Of a DNA stretch of 48,795 bases, positions 26,352 through 34,567 are shown piece by piece; position 1 is the stretch's first letter; each line of letters begins with the position of its first letter. The translations under genes and the position numbers were made by a program. This DNA comes from a bacterium (GTDB lineage Bacteria; Chloroflexota; Dormibacteria; Aeolococcales; Bog-877), in NCBI GenBank assembly GCA_021791415.1, contig JAJYWQ010000032.1:1-48795 (forward strand), written 5' to 3'. A model generated the notes under the pieces. It searched no databases and had not been told where the DNA came from. It saw only the letters and a list, made by a program, of their open reading frames with translations.

Positions 26352-27088
26352 TGCGCACCTCCACCAGCCTCGCCGCCCGTCTGGACCGCGGGTCTCGATT
26401 GCCCTGTAGTCTCCGCCTTGAGGAGCAGGTCCGGGCGGATCCGGGAGGCCCGCTCCAGAGCGGCCCGGCGCCGCCAAGCGGAGATCTTCGCGTGATCGCC
26501 GCTGCGAAGCACTGATGGTACCGAAAGTCCCTCGAAGACTGCCGGCCGCGTGTACTGGGGATACTCGGGAAGCCCCTCCGCGAAACTCTCGTCGAGGGTG
26601 GACTCCGGGTCCCCCAGCGTCCCCGGCAGGTGCCTGGCGACCGCCTCGACCAGGGCCATAGCCGCAAGCTCCCCGCCGGCCAGGACGAAGTCCCCGACCG
26701 AGACCTCCTCCAGGCCGAGGCCTTCCACCACCCGCTGGTCGACCCCCTCGTACCGGCCACAGACCAGCATCAAGGACTCCTCCCGGGCCAGCTCCAGCAC
26801 CAGACCGGCGTCCAGCCGCCTGCCCCCGGCGGACATCAGGATGGAGCGGGCTGGCTGGGAGGCCTGCAGGCTACGCACCGCGGCGAAGAGCGGCTCGGGG
26901 CGCAACACCATCCCCGGGCCTCCCCCGAAGGGGGCGTCGTCCACCTGGCGGCGCGAGCCGAGCCCCCAGTTCCTCAGATCATGAGCCTGCAGCCGGACGA
27001 CCCCAGCTGCCAGCGCTCGGCCCACCACGCCGACTCCCAGCGGGCCGGGGAACACCTCGGGGAAGAGGGTGAGGACGTCAACCCGCAT
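26348..27088 (-). CDS. trmD: tRNA (guanine-N1)-methyltransferase TrmD
   Basis: Methylates G37 of tRNAs read with CNN codons, preventing frameshifts. 246 residues; SPOUT knot motifs [26 protein letters not shown] and the N-terminal [11 protein letters not shown] with [10 protein letters not shown] and [17 protein letters not shown]. Overlaps rimM by 11 bases. Confidence 0.96.
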   Translation of the reverse strand: MRVDVLTLFPEVFPGPLGVGVVGRALAAGVVRLQAHDLRNWGLGSRRQVDDAPFGGGPGMVLRPEPLFAAVRSLQASQPARSILMSAGGRRLDAGLVLELAREESLMLVCGRYEGVDQRVVEGLGLEEVSVGDFVLAGGELAAMALVEAVARHLPGTLGDPESTLDESFAEGLPEYPQYTRPAVFEGLSVPSVLRSGDHAKISAWRRRAALERASRIRPDLLLKAETTGQSRPAVQTGGEAGGGAQ

Positions 27089-27593
27089 CGTCCCACGGCT
27101 CCAGGAAGGTGCCCGCGACTGTGAGTAGCCCGCCGTCGAGGTCCACGTCCAGCACCGCGGCCCGGACCGCGGGGACCAGGCGCTCGCCCTCGGGCCCGCT
27201 CACCACCAGGACGTCGTTGGCAGGATAGGGCTGCACGTCGGCAACCACGCCACGCTCGAGGCCCCGCTCGTCGACCACCCGTAGACCCACCAGCTGGAAG
27301 TGGAAGTATTCTCCCTCCGGAAGGTCGCGGACGCTGTCGAGGGGGACCTCCAGATACCCGCCCACCAGCCGCAGGGCCGCGGTCCGGTCTTCCACCCCGC
27401 TCAGCCGGCAGAGCAGGTGGTCGGCGGCGGCGCGGGGCTCCTTGATCACCCGGGGCTCCCCTTCGAGGAAGACCTCGGTGCCGTCGGGGAGGCGGTCCAA
27501 CCCCCCACCCAGGAGCTCCAGGGCCACCTCGCCCCGCAGCCCATGGGCCTTGACCACCCGCGCCACTCGCACCCTCCCTGGGGGATTGGTCAA
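27078..27593 (-). CDS. rimM: 16S rRNA processing protein RimM
   Basis: Helps mature the 30S head around S19. 171 residues: N-terminal RimM barrel (VRVARVVKAHGLRGEVAL) and C-terminal PRC barrel (GLRVVDERGLERGVVADV, NDVLVVSG, RLVPAVRAAVLDVDLDGG). Starts at a TTG that overlaps the khpA stop as TTGA. Confidence 0.94.
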   Translation of the reverse strand: MTNPPGRVRVARVVKAHGLRGEVALELLGGGLDRLPDGTEVFLEGEPRVIKEPRAAADHLLCRLSGVEDRTAALRLVGGYLEVPLDSVRDLPEGEYFHFQLVGLRVVDERGLERGVVADVQPYPANDVLVVSGPEGERLVPAVRAAVLDVDLDGGLLTVAGTFLEPWDDAG

Positions 27594-27829
27594 TCGACGA
27601 CCTCGACCTGGACCCGGTCTCGAGACCGGAGAGAGGCCGACCGAACAACCATCCGGATGGCCTCCACGTTTCGCCCCTGTCGACCGATCACCCGGCCCAG
27701 GTCCTCGGGGGCAGTCCAGATCCGCACCATGTAGTGGCGCCCTTGCCCTTCGATCTCCACGCGCACGTCATCCGGGCGGCTGACCAGCTGCCGGACGATG
27801 TGGCTGACCAGCTCGCGGTAGTCGGGCAC
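27590..27829 (-). CDS. khpA: KH-domain RNA-binding protein KhpA
   Basis: 79-residue single KH domain protein; the GxxG loop is in EDLGRVIGRQGRNVEAIRM. The usual partner KhpB is not in the window. In other bacteria it binds many RNAs and influences cell elongation. GTG start four bases after rpsP. Confidence 0.93.
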   Translation of the reverse strand: MPDYRELVSHIVRQLVSRPDDVRVEIEGQGRHYMVRIWTAPEDLGRVIGRQGRNVEAIRMVVRSASLRSRDRVQVEVVD

Positions 27830-27833
27830 CGGA

Positions 27834-28259
27834 TCAGGCCTCGGTCTCAGCAGCCGTCACCTCTTCGGGCTCGCCCGCGGCCGGACCGCTCTCCGCCTGC
27901 ACCTGCGGACTGTCCGCCTCTTCCGGCTCAGCCCTTTCGGCTGGCGTCTGGGAGGGCGCCGACTCGACCTCGGTCGCGGCGGCCGCGCGCTCCGGACGGG
28001 CACGGCGGGGCTTGGCATCGAGCATCCCCTGCCGCTCGAGAAGCTCCCTCACGGCGTCCGAGGGGCGGGCCCCGGTGGCCATCCAGTATCGGATCCGGTC
28101 GTCCTGCAACTTCACCACCACGGGATCCGGAAGCGGGTCGTAGTACCCCACCATCTCGATGAAGCGCCCGTCCCGCGGAGAGCGGGCATCCGCCACCACC
28201 ACCCGGTAGAAGGGGCGCTTCTTGGCCCCCATCCTCTTCAGCCTGATCTTCACCGCCAT
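27834..28259 (-). CDS. rpsP: 30S ribosomal protein S16 (bS16) with acidic tail
   Basis: 141 residues. The first 80 are S16 ([28 protein letters not shown]). A tail of about 55 residues is rich in Glu and Ala ([11 protein letters not shown] and similar) and strongly acidic, unlike most S16. ATG preceded by GGAGG. Confidence 0.95.
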   Translation of the reverse strand: MAVKIRLKRMGAKKRPFYRVVVADARSPRDGRFIEMVGYYDPLPDPVVVKLQDDRIRYWMATGARPSDAVRELLERQGMLDAKPRRARPERAAAATEVESAPSQTPAERAEPEEADSPQVQAESGPAAGEPEEVTAAETEA

Positions 28260-28293
28260 ACTCTGCCTCCTCGCTTAATGCGCTCGACCGCTC

Positions 28294-29661
28294 TCATCCG
28301 CCAATAGCTGGCGTGCGGCCGCGCGGTGTCTTCAACAGCTCTTGGACCAGCCGGCGCCGACCGCCCGCTCCCGAGAGACCCTTCATCATCGACCGCATCT
28401 GCTCGAACCCCTTGATGAGCCGGGACACCTCGGCTGGGGTGGTGCCGCTGCCCCGCGCGATCCGGCGGCGGCGCGAGCTATCGACGAGCTCCGGCTTACG
28501 GCGCTCCTCGGGGGTCATGGAGAGCACGATCGCTTCCAGCCGTCGCAGCTCCGCCTCGCCGGGGAGCGCCGAGCCCTGGGCACGCATCAGCTCCCGCCCG
28601 CCCGGCATCAGCCCCAGGATCGACTCCAACGGCCCTAGGCGACGAAGCTGGCGCAGCTGGGTCACGAAGTCGTCCAGGGTGAGGCGGCCGTCGCGCATAC
28701 GCTCCTGCGCGGAGACCGCCTCCTCTTCACTTATCTGCTCCTGGCTGCGCTCGATCAGGGTGAGCACGTCGCCCATGCCCAGGATCCGGCGCGCCATCCT
28801 CTCCGGGTGGAACGGCTCCAGGTCCCGGGGGCGCTCCCCCACGCCGCAGTACCAGACCCTGAGCCCGATGGCGGCGCGCATGGAGAGGGCGGCACCACCC
28901 CGGGCGTCGCCATCCAGCTTGGTGAGGATGATCCCGTCCACCCCCACCTGCTCCTTGAAGGAGCCGGCGACACGCACCGCCTCCTGCCCCGTCATAGCGT
29001 CCACCACCAGCAGCGAGTGGTGGACGCGGACGGCGGACCGGATCTCAGCCAGCTCGTCCATGAGGGGCTGGTCCAGGTGCAGTCGACCCGAGGTGTCCAC
29101 CAGGACCACGTCGTGGCCCTGACGCCGAGCCCCCTGGACGGCGGAGGCGACCCCGTGGGCCAGTCCCCGGCTCGTCTCCGGTACCAGGACCGGGACCTGG
29201 TGTTCCGCGGCCAGGATCTGCAGCTGATCGACGGCCGCCGAGCGGCGGAGGTCGGCTGCGACCAGCGCGGGCCGGTGCCCCTCCGCTCGTACCAGGAGCG
29301 CCAGCTTCACCGCCGTGGTGGTCTTGCCGGCCCCCTGGAGACCCACCAAGAGGACCACCGTGGGTGGCTCGGGGCTGTAGGAGAGCGCCTGGTCCTCGCC
29401 CCCGAGCAGCTCCACCAGCTCCCCGAAGACCAGCTTGATGACCTGCTGACCCGGGGTCAGGCTCTGCAGGACGTCGGCCCCCACGGCCCGCTCTCGCACC
29501 CGGTCCACGAACTCCCGCGCCACCTTGTAGTTCACATCGGCCTCGAGAAGCGCCAGGCGTACCTCCCGAAGGCCCGCATCCACGTCTTCGGCGTTCAGGC
29601 GCCCCTTGGCGGTGAGATGCTTGAAGGCCACCCCCAGCTTGTCGGTGAGGGTGTCAAACAC
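28294..29661 (-). CDS. ffh: Signal recognition particle protein Ffh (SRP54)
   Basis: GTPase that, with 4.5S RNA, takes signal-peptide-bearing ribosomes to FtsY. 455 residues: N domain, G domain with P-loop GLQGAGKTT at 107-115, VLVDTSGRLH, LTKLDGDARGG, then the M domain with the RNA-binding RRRIARGSGTTPAEVSRLIKGF and a Met-rich end. GTG at 29661 lies inside the end of ylxM (eight-base overlap). The 4.5S RNA gene is not seen in this window. Confidence 0.96.
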   Translation of the reverse strand: MFDTLTDKLGVAFKHLTAKGRLNAEDVDAGLREVRLALLEADVNYKVAREFVDRVRERAVGADVLQSLTPGQQVIKLVFGELVELLGGEDQALSYSPEPPTVVLLVGLQGAGKTTTAVKLALLVRAEGHRPALVAADLRRSAAVDQLQILAAEHQVPVLVPETSRGLAHGVASAVQGARRQGHDVVLVDTSGRLHLDQPLMDELAEIRSAVRVHHSLLVVDAMTGQEAVRVAGSFKEQVGVDGIILTKLDGDARGGAALSMRAAIGLRVWYCGVGERPRDLEPFHPERMARRILGMGDVLTLIERSQEQISEEEAVSAQERMRDGRLTLDDFVTQLRQLRRLGPLESILGLMPGGRELMRAQGSALPGEAELRRLEAIVLSMTPEERRKPELVDSSRRRRIARGSGTTPAEVSRLIKGFEQMRSMMKGLSGAGGRRRLVQELLKTPRGRTPAIGG

Positions 29662-29974
29662 GGCTGCCCGCCTCCGCCTGCGACCGCGAAAGGCGCCGCT
29701 CGAGGTCGGCCACCCGGGCCTCCGCCGCCGCCAGCTGACCACAGAGCCCGAGGCTTGACTCCAGCGCCTCCACCCGGCGCAGGCCCCGGCGGATGAGGTC
29801 GTGGGCGGCCGCCCGCGACACCCCGAGCGAGTCGGCCAGCTCGGTCACCGACCAGTCCTCCTCCAGGTGCAGGCGCAACGCCTCGCGCTGGCGCTCGGTC
29901 AGGACCGGACCGTAGGCGTCCAGGAGCTGGAGGCGGTGCGAGCGGGAGCGCGCGAGGTCAGCTGTCAATGCCAT
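29654..29974 (-). CDS. ylxM: YlxM/p13-like SRP-associated HTH protein
   Basis: A 106-residue helix-turn-helix protein (LTERQREALRLHLEEDWSVTELADSLGVSRAAAHDLIRRG) that in Gram-positives precedes ffh and modulates SRP GTPase activity. ATG at 29974 with AAGGG just upstream; a TATCGT box at 29984-29989 on the minus strand implies a very short leader. A TTG at 29992 would add six residues. Confidence 0.9.
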   Translation of the reverse strand: MALTADLARSRSHRLQLLDAYGPVLTERQREALRLHLEEDWSVTELADSLGVSRAAAHDLIRRGLRRVEALESSLGLCGQLAAAEARVADLERRLSRSQAEAGSRV

Positions 29975-30129
29975 GCCCTTGACACGATACAAGGTCCACG
30001 GCGGTGCCCGGACGGCCCGACCGCCCCCAGGGTGGGCCTCCGGCGCCGGAGCTGACCGTCGCCCTTCTCCAGAGCGGACTCGGGTGCGACCGTAAGGCGG
30101 ACCGGCCCCGGGTGCCGGGAGGCCGCGGC

Positions 30130-31071
30130 CTACGGCTCGTCAGATAAGAGGGCCGAGACGTAGGCCGCGGGGTCGAAGTCGTCGAGATCGTCTGATCCCT
30201 CGCCCGTCCCCACCAGCTTCACCGGGAGATCCAGCTCCCGCTCCACCTGGAACACGTAGCCCCCGCGGGCACTCCCGTCCAACTTGGTAAGAACCACGCC
30301 GGTGGCACCGATGACCTCGGAGAAGGCGCGCGCCTGGGCCAGAGCATTGGCGCCCACGTAGGCATCCAGCACCAGCAGCGACTCCTCAGGCTGGCCGGGG
30401 ATGCTGGCGGCGATCACCCGGCGCACCTTGGCCAGCTCCTGCATCAGGTTGTCCTTGGTGTGGAGCCGGCCCGCCGTGTCCACCAGGACCAGGTCCCGCT
30501 GGCGTGCCCGCGCGGCCTCCAGGGCGTCGTAGACAACCGCGGCGGGGTCCGCCCCCGGGCGGTGCCCGACCACATCAACTCCCAGCGGCTCCACGAGCCG
30601 CCGAAGCTGATCCTGGGCGGCGGCCCGAAAGGTGTCCCCGGCGGCTACCAGCGGGTTGAGGCCCTGAGCCTTGCTCCGCGCCGCCAGCTTGGCCACTGTG
30701 GTGGTCTTCCCCGAGCCGTTCACCCCGGCGAGCAGCCAGACCGCGGGCATTCCGCCCAGGCGGAGCTCTCGATTTCGGCCTACCAACTTGCTCTCCATCT
30801 CGGAGCGCAACCCGGCAAGCAGCTCGGCCGGCTCACGCAGCCGCTCGCGCTCCGCCCGCTCGCGAAGCCCTTCGACCAGCTCCTCGGCCATCGGGGCCCC
30901 ACAGTCACTGGCCAGCAGCAACTCGAAGATCTCCTCCAGCGTGGCGGCATCCACCGACCCGCGGGCCAGCCGGGCCCGAAGCTGGTTGCCAAGCCCGCTG
31001 CCCAGCCGGTCGAGGCGGCGCGGAAGCCTCCGCCACCACCTCGGCCGACGCTCTCCAGCTGGTTCAGACAA
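30130..31071 (-). CDS. ftsY: SRP receptor FtsY
   Basis: Membrane-associated GTPase partner of Ffh. 313 residues, lacking the long acidic A domain: a short basic N terminus (ERRPRWWRRLPRRL) that could bind membrane, N domain, then GVNGSGKTT at 116-124, VDTAGRLHT and LTKLDGSARGG. TTG start overlaps the smc stop by eight bases. Confidence 0.96.
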   Translation of the reverse strand: MSEPAGERRPRWWRRLPRRLDRLGSGLGNQLRARLARGSVDAATLEEIFELLLASDCGAPMAEELVEGLRERAERERLREPAELLAGLRSEMESKLVGRNRELRLGGMPAVWLLAGVNGSGKTTTVAKLAARSKAQGLNPLVAAGDTFRAAAQDQLRRLVEPLGVDVVGHRPGADPAAVVYDALEAARARQRDLVLVDTAGRLHTKDNLMQELAKVRRVIAASIPGQPEESLLVLDAYVGANALAQARAFSEVIGATGVVLTKLDGSARGGYVFQVERELDLPVKLVGTGEGSDDLDDFDPAAYVSALLSDEP

Positions 31072-34000
31072 GCGCCGCCTCCTCCGGTGTCCCCCGCTCC
31101 TCCACCGGGGAGCCGTCCGCCCCCAAGCGGACCGAGAGCACCCGGCTCGCCCCCCTGCCGTCCTGGGTGACTCCGTAGAGGCGGTCGGCGGCGGCCATGG
31201 TGGTCAGGCTGTGGGTCACCAGGACGAACTGGGTGGTGCGGGCGCGCTGGCGCAGCAGCCGCACGAAGCTGCCCACGTTGGCCTCGTCCAGGGCCGCGTC
31301 CACCTCGTCGAAGACGTAGAACGGGCTGGGCGAGACCTGCTGGGTCGCCAGGACCAGGGCCAAAGCCGTCAGTGCGCGCTCGCCGCCGGACAGAAGGCCC
31401 AGCGGGATCACACGCTTTCCTCGGGGCTGCACCTCCAGGTCCACCCCGGGCAGCTCCGAGCCGGTGCCGGGGACCGCCACCAGCCGTGCCCTCCCACCAC
31501 CGAAGAGCTCCCTCCACACCGACTCGAACTCCGTGGCCACCCGTCCCAGGGTCGACCTGTACCTGGCGCCGGTGAGCCGGCCCACCGCTGCCGCGACCAG
31601 CGAAAGGTCCCTCCTCGCCGCCTCAACGTCCTCGTGGACCCGGCGCAGGTCCTCAGTGCGATCCAGCAGATCGGCCAGCTGGGAGGGGGCCAGGGCGTTC
31701 ACGGGCCCGAGCTGGGCCAGCCGCCGCTCGAGGCGCTGGAGCTCCTGGGCGGTCCGCCCGGGATCCTCAAGCCGGGTCGCCTGCTCCTCAGGAGCCGGCT
31801 CCAGCTCCGGCCGCAGCCGGGCCGCCGCCGCCTCCCGGTCGGCGAGCTGCGCCTCCAGCCTGGACACCGAATCCTCGGCGGCCCTGACTTCGGAGTTGAG
31901 CTCCGCCCTCCGCCGCTCCAGATCGGCCAGCCGGGCCAGTGGATCGGCATCCGCCGAAGCGGTGTTGGCGACGGCCCCAGCCTCCGCCACCGTCCGGCGG
32001 ACCAGCCGTCCGAGCTCCTCGCGAACGGCCCAAAGGCGGCCCAGGGCGTGGGCGGCCGCGGCCTCGGCGGCGCGGGCGCCCTGGGCGGCGGCCAGCACGC
32101 GAGCCGCGAGCCGGTCCCGCTGAGCGCGGAGCTCGCGGGAGAGGCGCAGGCCGGCCTCTCGGCGGGCCTCCAGCTCGACCCACTGAGAGCGCACGACGGC
32201 CACCTGGGACCGGACCTCGGTCAGTCGGGGCAGGATCTGGGTCAGCTCCTCCTGAGTCACCCTCGCCAGTTCCTGGGCCGCGGCCTGCGCCCGGGCCGCC
32301 GCCGCCTCCTCCTCCCGCGCCGAGGCGAGCTCGGCCAGCGCCCCGGAGACCAAGGGCTTGTGACTCGAGAGCTCGGCGTCGAGGGTTTCGATGCGCCGAC
32401 CGAGCTCGGCCAGTGCGGCCTCCCCCCGTGCCACCCTGGACCTCAGAGCTTCGGCCTCCTCGCGCGCGGCGGCCAGCTCGGCTCGAGCACTCTCCACCGC
32501 CGCCTCGCGGTGTCGGTGCTGGGCCACCCCCCACTCGCGCCGGGCCTCGGCCTCGCGAACCCGCTCCTCCCGCCGCTCCCGCTCCGAGCGCAGGGAGCGG
32601 AGGGTGGCCGCACGCACTATCGCCCCGCCACCACTGGCCGGAGTGCGTTCCCAACCAGTGCCGAGAACCGTCCCATCGGGCAGCACCGCCCGGCCCAGGG
32701 GCTCCAGGGCCAGCCAGGCGGCTGCGGCTTCCCGATCCGAGGCGAGGCAGGTGCGGGGCAGGTGACTGGCCACCACCTCGACGGCCAGCGCATCACCGGT
32801 GACGGCCTCCACCAGCCGGCGGCAGCCGGCCGGCGGGCTGACTCCGGCGCCGCTCCGCGGTTGAGCCGACCACACCACTGTCTCGGCCGCTCCGCCGCGC
32901 CGCGTCAGACCCCGCCTGGCCTCCTCCTCATCGCCCAGAAGGGCAGCGGCCAGCTCCCCGAGAGCGGCGTCCACGGCGACCGCGTCGTCTGGAGCCAGCG
33001 GCCGCAGCACGTCGGCCATGGAAGCCAGCGCCAGCTCCGCGGCGCGCACCGCGGCGGCGATCTCGCCATCGGCTCCTCGCCGCCCGGCCCGCGCCTCGGC
33101 CTCGGCAAGCTCTCCGGCCGCCTGCCGGGCCGCCCGCTCCGCCTCCTCCAGCGCGGCCTCCAGGGAGCGCCGGTTGCGGCGGGCGGCGTCCTCGGCCTGG
33201 ATCTCCGTCGCCAGCCGGCCGGCCGCTGCCTCCTGCGCCCTGCTGGCCGCCAGGAGGGCCTCCTGATCGTTCCCCACTCGCTGCTCCAGCTCACTGGCCT
33301 CGGCGCGGAGCGAGCTGAGGTCCGCTCGAGCGCGCGTTCCCCGCGCGTCGAGCAGCTCAACCCGACTTTCGAGCCGCTCTATGCCGCGCAACGCACTCTG
33401 CTGTGCCGCCTTCTGCCGAGCCGCCTCGGCCTCGGCCTCTGACAGCGCCCCGCGCAGAACGGCCTCCCGTCCCTCCAGCTCACGCGCCTCCGCCTCCAGG
33501 GCGCTCAGCCGGTCAGCGGTATCCTGGCTGCCCGCAAGCTGGTCGTCGGGGGCCTCTGGTCCCATCTGATCCAGGTCCCCGAGGGCCTCGCGCTGAAGTC
33601 GCAGCGAGGCCGCTCGGTCCCGGACGGCCTGGACCGCGCGCTCCCCCCACCTGGTCGCCTCACCCTCCAGCCGCTGGCGGCTGACCGCCAGCTCGCCCAT
33701 GGCCCGCTCGTGCTCCAGGCGCAGCCGCTCGCGAAGCTCCAGCTCATCTCTCTGCCGCCGGTAGATGAGGGCATAGTCGGACTCCCGGACCCGCGCCTGG
33801 TCCAGGGCGCGGCGAGCCCCCTGAAGCTGGCGCTCGGCGCGCCGTGCCTCGGTGACCGCCTCCAGCCATGCGGCCCGCTCCAGCCCGCCGCGAAGCCGGC
33901 GGACCTGGTCCTGCAGCGCCGACGCCTCCTCAGCCAGCTGGGCCTCGGCGCGCAGCTCCTCGATCCGAGGCCAGAGCTCGGCCAGTCTGCCTCCGGACCC

Positions 34001-34567
34001 TTCCAGCCACTGATCCAGCGAGGCCATCCGTGACGCACTCTCGTCGAGCAGCGCCTGGGTGCCGCGGACCCCGGCCGCCTCCTCGATCAGGTGCCGGCGT
34101 TGGGCCGGTGTGGCCCGGATGATCGCCTCGATGTCGTTCTGGGCGATGATGGCGTACCCCGACTGGGCAAGGCCGGTGGCCTCGAGCAGCCGGTAGACGT
34201 CGCGCAGCCTCACCCGCTCACCATTGCGACGGAACTCACTGCCCCCGTCTCGGAAGACCCTCCGGCTGAGAGAGACCTCCACGTCCTCGACGGGAAGCCT
34301 GCGATCCTCGTTGTCGAAGGTGATCGAGACCTCGGCCATCCCCTGAGGGGCCCGCCTTTCGCCCCCGGCGAAGATCACGTGGTCCAGCCGCTGGCCCCGA
34401 AGCTCGCGGGCGCTGGCCCCTCCCAGCACCAGGCGGATCGCGTCCACCAGGTTGGACTTGCCGCTCCCGTTGGGACCCACGATGGCGGTGATCCCGCCCC
34501 CGAGGTCGAGCTCGGTCGCCGCTGCGAAGCTCTTGAACCCCTGAAGCTGGAGGCGCGTGACCCTCAT
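31064..34567 (-). CDS. smc: Chromosome segregation ATPase SMC
   Basis: 1167-residue condensin subunit: Walker A GPNGSGKSN at 31-39, long coiled coil, hinge around the middle (Gly-rich region near 500-640), second coiled coil, signature LLSGGERALTALALVLA and Walker B FYVFDEVDAALDEAN. Length is typical. ATG overlaps the rnc stop as ATGA. scpA and scpB are not in this window. Confidence 0.96.
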   Translation of the reverse strand: MRVTRLQLQGFKSFAAATELDLGGGITAIVGPNGSGKSNLVDAIRLVLGGASARELRGQRLDHVIFAGGERRAPQGMAEVSITFDNEDRRLPVEDVEVSLSRRVFRDGGSEFRRNGERVRLRDVYRLLEATGLAQSGYAIIAQNDIEAIIRATPAQRRHLIEEAAGVRGTQALLDESASRMASLDQWLEGSGGRLAELWPRIEELRAEAQLAEEASALQDQVRRLRGGLERAAWLEAVTEARRAERQLQGARRALDQARVRESDYALIYRRQRDELELRERLRLEHERAMGELAVSRQRLEGEATRWGERAVQAVRDRAASLRLQREALGDLDQMGPEAPDDQLAGSQDTADRLSALEAEARELEGREAVLRGALSEAEAEAARQKAAQQSALRGIERLESRVELLDARGTRARADLSSLRAEASELEQRVGNDQEALLAASRAQEAAAGRLATEIQAEDAARRNRRSLEAALEEAERAARQAAGELAEAEARAGRRGADGEIAAAVRAAELALASMADVLRPLAPDDAVAVDAALGELAAALLGDEEEARRGLTRRGGAAETVVWSAQPRSGAGVSPPAGCRRLVEAVTGDALAVEVVASHLPRTCLASDREAAAAWLALEPLGRAVLPDGTVLGTGWERTPASGGGAIVRAATLRSLRSERERREERVREAEARREWGVAQHRHREAAVESARAELAAAREEAEALRSRVARGEAALAELGRRIETLDAELSSHKPLVSGALAELASAREEEAAAARAQAAAQELARVTQEELTQILPRLTEVRSQVAVVRSQWVELEARREAGLRLSRELRAQRDRLAARVLAAAQGARAAEAAAAHALGRLWAVREELGRLVRRTVAEAGAVANTASADADPLARLADLERRRAELNSEVRAAEDSVSRLEAQLADREAAAARLRPELEPAPEEQATRLEDPGRTAQELQRLERRLAQLGPVNALAPSQLADLLDRTEDLRRVHEDVEAARRDLSLVAAAVGRLTGARYRSTLGRVATEFESVWRELFGGGRARLVAVPGTGSELPGVDLEVQPRGKRVIPLGLLSGGERALTALALVLATQQVSPSPFYVFDEVDAALDEANVGSFVRLLRQRARTTQFVLVTHSLTTMAAADRLYGVTQDGRGASRVLSVRLGADGSPVEERGTPEEAALV

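Noticed and set aside
30671-33442. 923-residue plus-strand open frame
   Set aside because: Antisense to smc and ftsY, which carry clear ATPase and GTPase motifs; composition is Arg/Ser/Pro shadow.
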